Positions 14,644 through 16,013 of a stretch of 16,013 bases of DNA are shown one piece after another (the first letter of the stretch is position 1; every line of letters starts with the position of its first letter). The notes below the pieces were generated by a model that had not been told where the DNA came from, made no database searches, and saw nothing but the letters and a program-made list of their open reading frames with translations. The position numbers were made by a program, and so were the translations under genes. Location: positions 1-16,013 of the forward strand of contig JALSOX010000010.1 of assembly GCA_026986255.1 (NCBI GenBank). The letters run 5' to 3'. The stretch is from Desulfurococcales archaeon (lineage in GTDB: Archaea > Thermoproteota > Thermoprotei_A > Sulfolobales > NBVN01).

Positions 14644-15549
14644 TCATCTCTTATGCGCTGCTCCAACTAACTCACTAATACTTTTTGCGCTGTGGTGCTG
14701 TAGCCACTTCCTCAGACCATCTAGTATTTCCTCAACTACTTTGTCATTGCTGACCAATGCTGTGCCTACTTGAATAGCCTTAGCACCCGCTACTATGAAT
14801 TCCGCAGCCGTCATCCAGTCGAATACCCCTCCAACACCTACGATGTCTGCGCCATACTCCTTGTACACGTCATATATTATCCTAACCGCTATTGGGTGTA
14901 TTGGTGGACCTGAGAGGCCGCCGTATACAGCCGTGAGTACAGGCCTCAGTGCATATACGTCTATGTACATAGCCTTGACGGTATTTATCAGTACGAGCCC
15001 CCCAGCGCCTGCCTCTAGGGCCTTACCAGCTGACTCAACTACCTTATCGCTGAGGCCTAATTTAGCAAGTACTGGTAGTGATGTAGTGGATGCTACTGTC
15101 TCGACCACGTCCCTAACCTTCCTAGGATCAGCACCTAGCTCTATTCCGTAGCCCTCGGTATGCGGGCAGCTGAGATTCAGCTCCAGCGCGTCAGCACCTG
15201 CGCTCTGTGCCTCACCAGCTACATCAGCGAACTCTGCCTCAGACCTCCCAGCAATACTCACTACTATGGGCACGCCCAGCTCCTTAGCAGTAGCAACAAG
15301 CTTTTTAATCCCGCTCTTACCTGGGTTAGCGAGCCCCACCGCATTGATTAAGCCTCCAGTAGGTAGCCTAACTATCGTTGGCAGCTTAAACCCCTCCTTG
15401 GGCTCAGGAGTAATTGTCTTAGTAACTATTGCCGAGAACCCTAGCTTAACCAACCTAACAACTCCTCCTGGGGTATTCCCTAGTATACCGCTAGCGTTCA
15501 TCACGGGATGTTTGAGCCTCAGCGAAGCGATCATGACCTCAAATGACAC
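14644..15549 (-). CDS. pyrD: dihydroorotate dehydrogenase, class 1
   Basis: This FMN enzyme oxidises dihydroorotate to orotate, the fourth step of pyrimidine synthesis, in the cytoplasm. The 301-residue protein carries the class 1 catalytic Cys128 in ELNLSCPHT (class 2 has Ser), Lys44 in VTKTIT, NAVGLANPG (69-77), LAKLG (161-165) and INTVKA (188-193). FMN-phosphate motifs are GLSGP (211-215), GVGGV (238-242) and QVGTA (260-264). The length fits class 1B catalytic subunits. A PyrK-like iron-sulfur partner is not in the window. The start is GTG at 15549; an in-frame stop lies eight codons upstream. A TATA-like TTTTATAG at about 15583-15590 suggests a short leader. Confidence 0.95.
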   Translation of the reverse strand: MSFEVMIASLRLKHPVMNASGILGNTPGGVVRLVKLGFSAIVTKTITPEPKEGFKLPTIVRLPTGGLINAVGLANPGKSGIKKLVATAKELGVPIVVSIAGRSEAEFADVAGEAQSAGADALELNLSCPHTEGYGIELGADPRKVRDVVETVASTTSLPVLAKLGLSDKVVESAGKALEAGAGGLVLINTVKAMYIDVYALRPVLTAVYGGLSGPPIHPIAVRIIYDVYKEYGADIVGVGGVFDWMTAAEFIVAGAKAIQVGTALVSNDKVVEEILDGLRKWLQHHSAKSISELVGAAHKR

Positions 15550-15741
15550 AATACTAACCCCAGTGACTTCTTAATGGTTATTGCACTATAAAATACTTAT
15601 ATTCTTAGCCCTTTAGGTGGGTTAAAATGCGTTCCTTAGCAACTTCTTTGTAGGGTTTGTAGGTTTATCTTTGTAGGTTCTTTAACGTTCTTCCGCTCTT
15701 AGCGCTACTAAGTAGGTTAATGTTGTATGTCCGTGTCTATC

Positions 15742-15949
15742 TAGTGGTTGCCCGTGCCCATTAGTTTAAGCATTTTCTGGCACTTAGATTACTTGTGAGT
15801 AGTTTGAGCATGAGCTTCTCCCTCAACCACCCCCTCCTTGGTTCAGTGCTTCATTGGGATCACATCGGCAGGTACCGCAGGGCCCGTCTTATAGGTGACT
15901 AGGTATAACCTCCCGCCTCTGATGGCTACTCTACCGTCATCGAGGCGGG
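15742..15949 (-). ncRNA. orphan omega-RNA-like module (IS607-type right-end remnant without tnpB core)
   Basis: This block matches the right end of the IS at 3033-3229 in the same orientation. TAGTGGTTGCCCGTGC (15742-15757) is identical in both, as is CCCGCCTCTGATGGCTAC (15912-15929). CTCAACCACC is shared in between. Both stems are retained: CCCGCCTC (15912-15919) with GAGGCGGG (15942-15949), and GTGGTTG (15744-15750) with CAACCAC (15824-15830). A tnpB-like reading frame survives only as about 30 C-terminal codons (RLDDGRVAIRGGRLYL...MKH, then stop). No zinc finger or RuvC motif lies upstream, where a TGA closes the frame near 15993. Similarity starts close to the outer stem. The predicted guide would be the sequence left of 15742. 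Confidence 0.62.
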
Positions 15950-16013
15950 TATTTTTAGCAACTCCCGTAGCCAAACCCAGCTTAAAAACCTTTCACCCAG
16001 CAAATAGTCCATA
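15926..16013 (-). pseudogene. 3' remnant of an unidentified reading frame running off the right edge, fused to the omega-RNA module
   Basis: The minus strand from the right edge reads MDYLLGERFLSWVWLREL, then ends at 15926 inside the omega-RNA-like module. The first bases, GGACTATTTGCT (16010-15999), are identical to the last bases of the truncated ATPase gene before the IS (5075-5064), which encode DYLL there too. This suggests a second, paralogous ATPase gene joined to a related IS remnant. With only about 28 codons visible, the identity of the gene is a guess, and the ATG may be internal. Confidence 0.35.

Noticed and set aside
15600..15700. Repeated TTTGTAGG near 15645-15680 as a possible CRISPR-like or operator array
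   Set aside because: Only three short, unevenly spaced occurrences in T-rich DNA; no spacer regularity. I see nothing else supportable in 15550-15741.

Overview
The window looks like chromosome of a thermophilic crenarchaeon (Thermoproteota). My guess is the Caldivirga/Vulcanisaeta part of the Thermoproteales, but this rests on gene content, not on a marker gene. The pointers are a tungsten-type aldehyde:ferredoxin oxidoreductase, a Tfx-family regulator, a membrane-anchored sugar-binding protein with a Ser/Thr/Pro stalk, TATA-like boxes 25-45 bp upstream of starts, very short leaders, and frequent GTG/TTG starts. I see no rRNA, tRNA or CRISPR array.

Layout. (1) 1-2895: the 5' part of an aldehyde:ferredoxin oxidoreductase gene (minus strand, running off the left edge) faces away from a tfx-like regulator gene. 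A near-palindrome beside the oxidoreductase promoter is a candidate operator. An aldo/keto reductase gene converges on tfx. (2) 3033-5063: an AT-rich IS607-type element with a serine transposase (tnpA) and a tnpB whose 3' end folds into an omega-RNA-like module. This tnpB has an Asn where the third RuvC acid is expected, and it has no ordinary start codon at the natural N-terminus. (3) 5057-6257: a truncated P-loop ATPase gene abutting the IS, then a short structured repeat (R1), then an ArsR-like winged-helix regulator whose C-terminus reads into the repeat. (4) 6416-6886: an OsmC/Ohr-family protein. (5) 7259-11979: a complete sugar ABC transporter operon (binding protein, two permeases, ATPase) with a GC-rich structured leader. 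(6) 12029-14089: a membrane glycosyltransferase and a DUF364 protein. (7) 14072-14372: a second copy (R2) of the structured repeat. (8) 14644-15549: class 1 dihydroorotate dehydrogenase. (9) 15742-16013: a second omega-RNA-like module that lacks its tnpB core and is followed by the tail of another reading frame that shares 12 bases with the truncated ATPase gene.

How the parts relate. The ABC operon is a self-contained uptake system for an oligosaccharide or sugar. The oxidoreductase, aldo/keto reductase and OsmC proteins are aldehyde and peroxide handling enzymes typical of such organisms. The accessory signal is in the mobile parts. One TnpB system seems to be decaying or changing role, and a related guide-RNA scaffold persists alone at the right edge. 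A separate family of about 260-300 bp structured repeats with inverted termini has altered one regulator gene. These are the best candidates for something undescribed.
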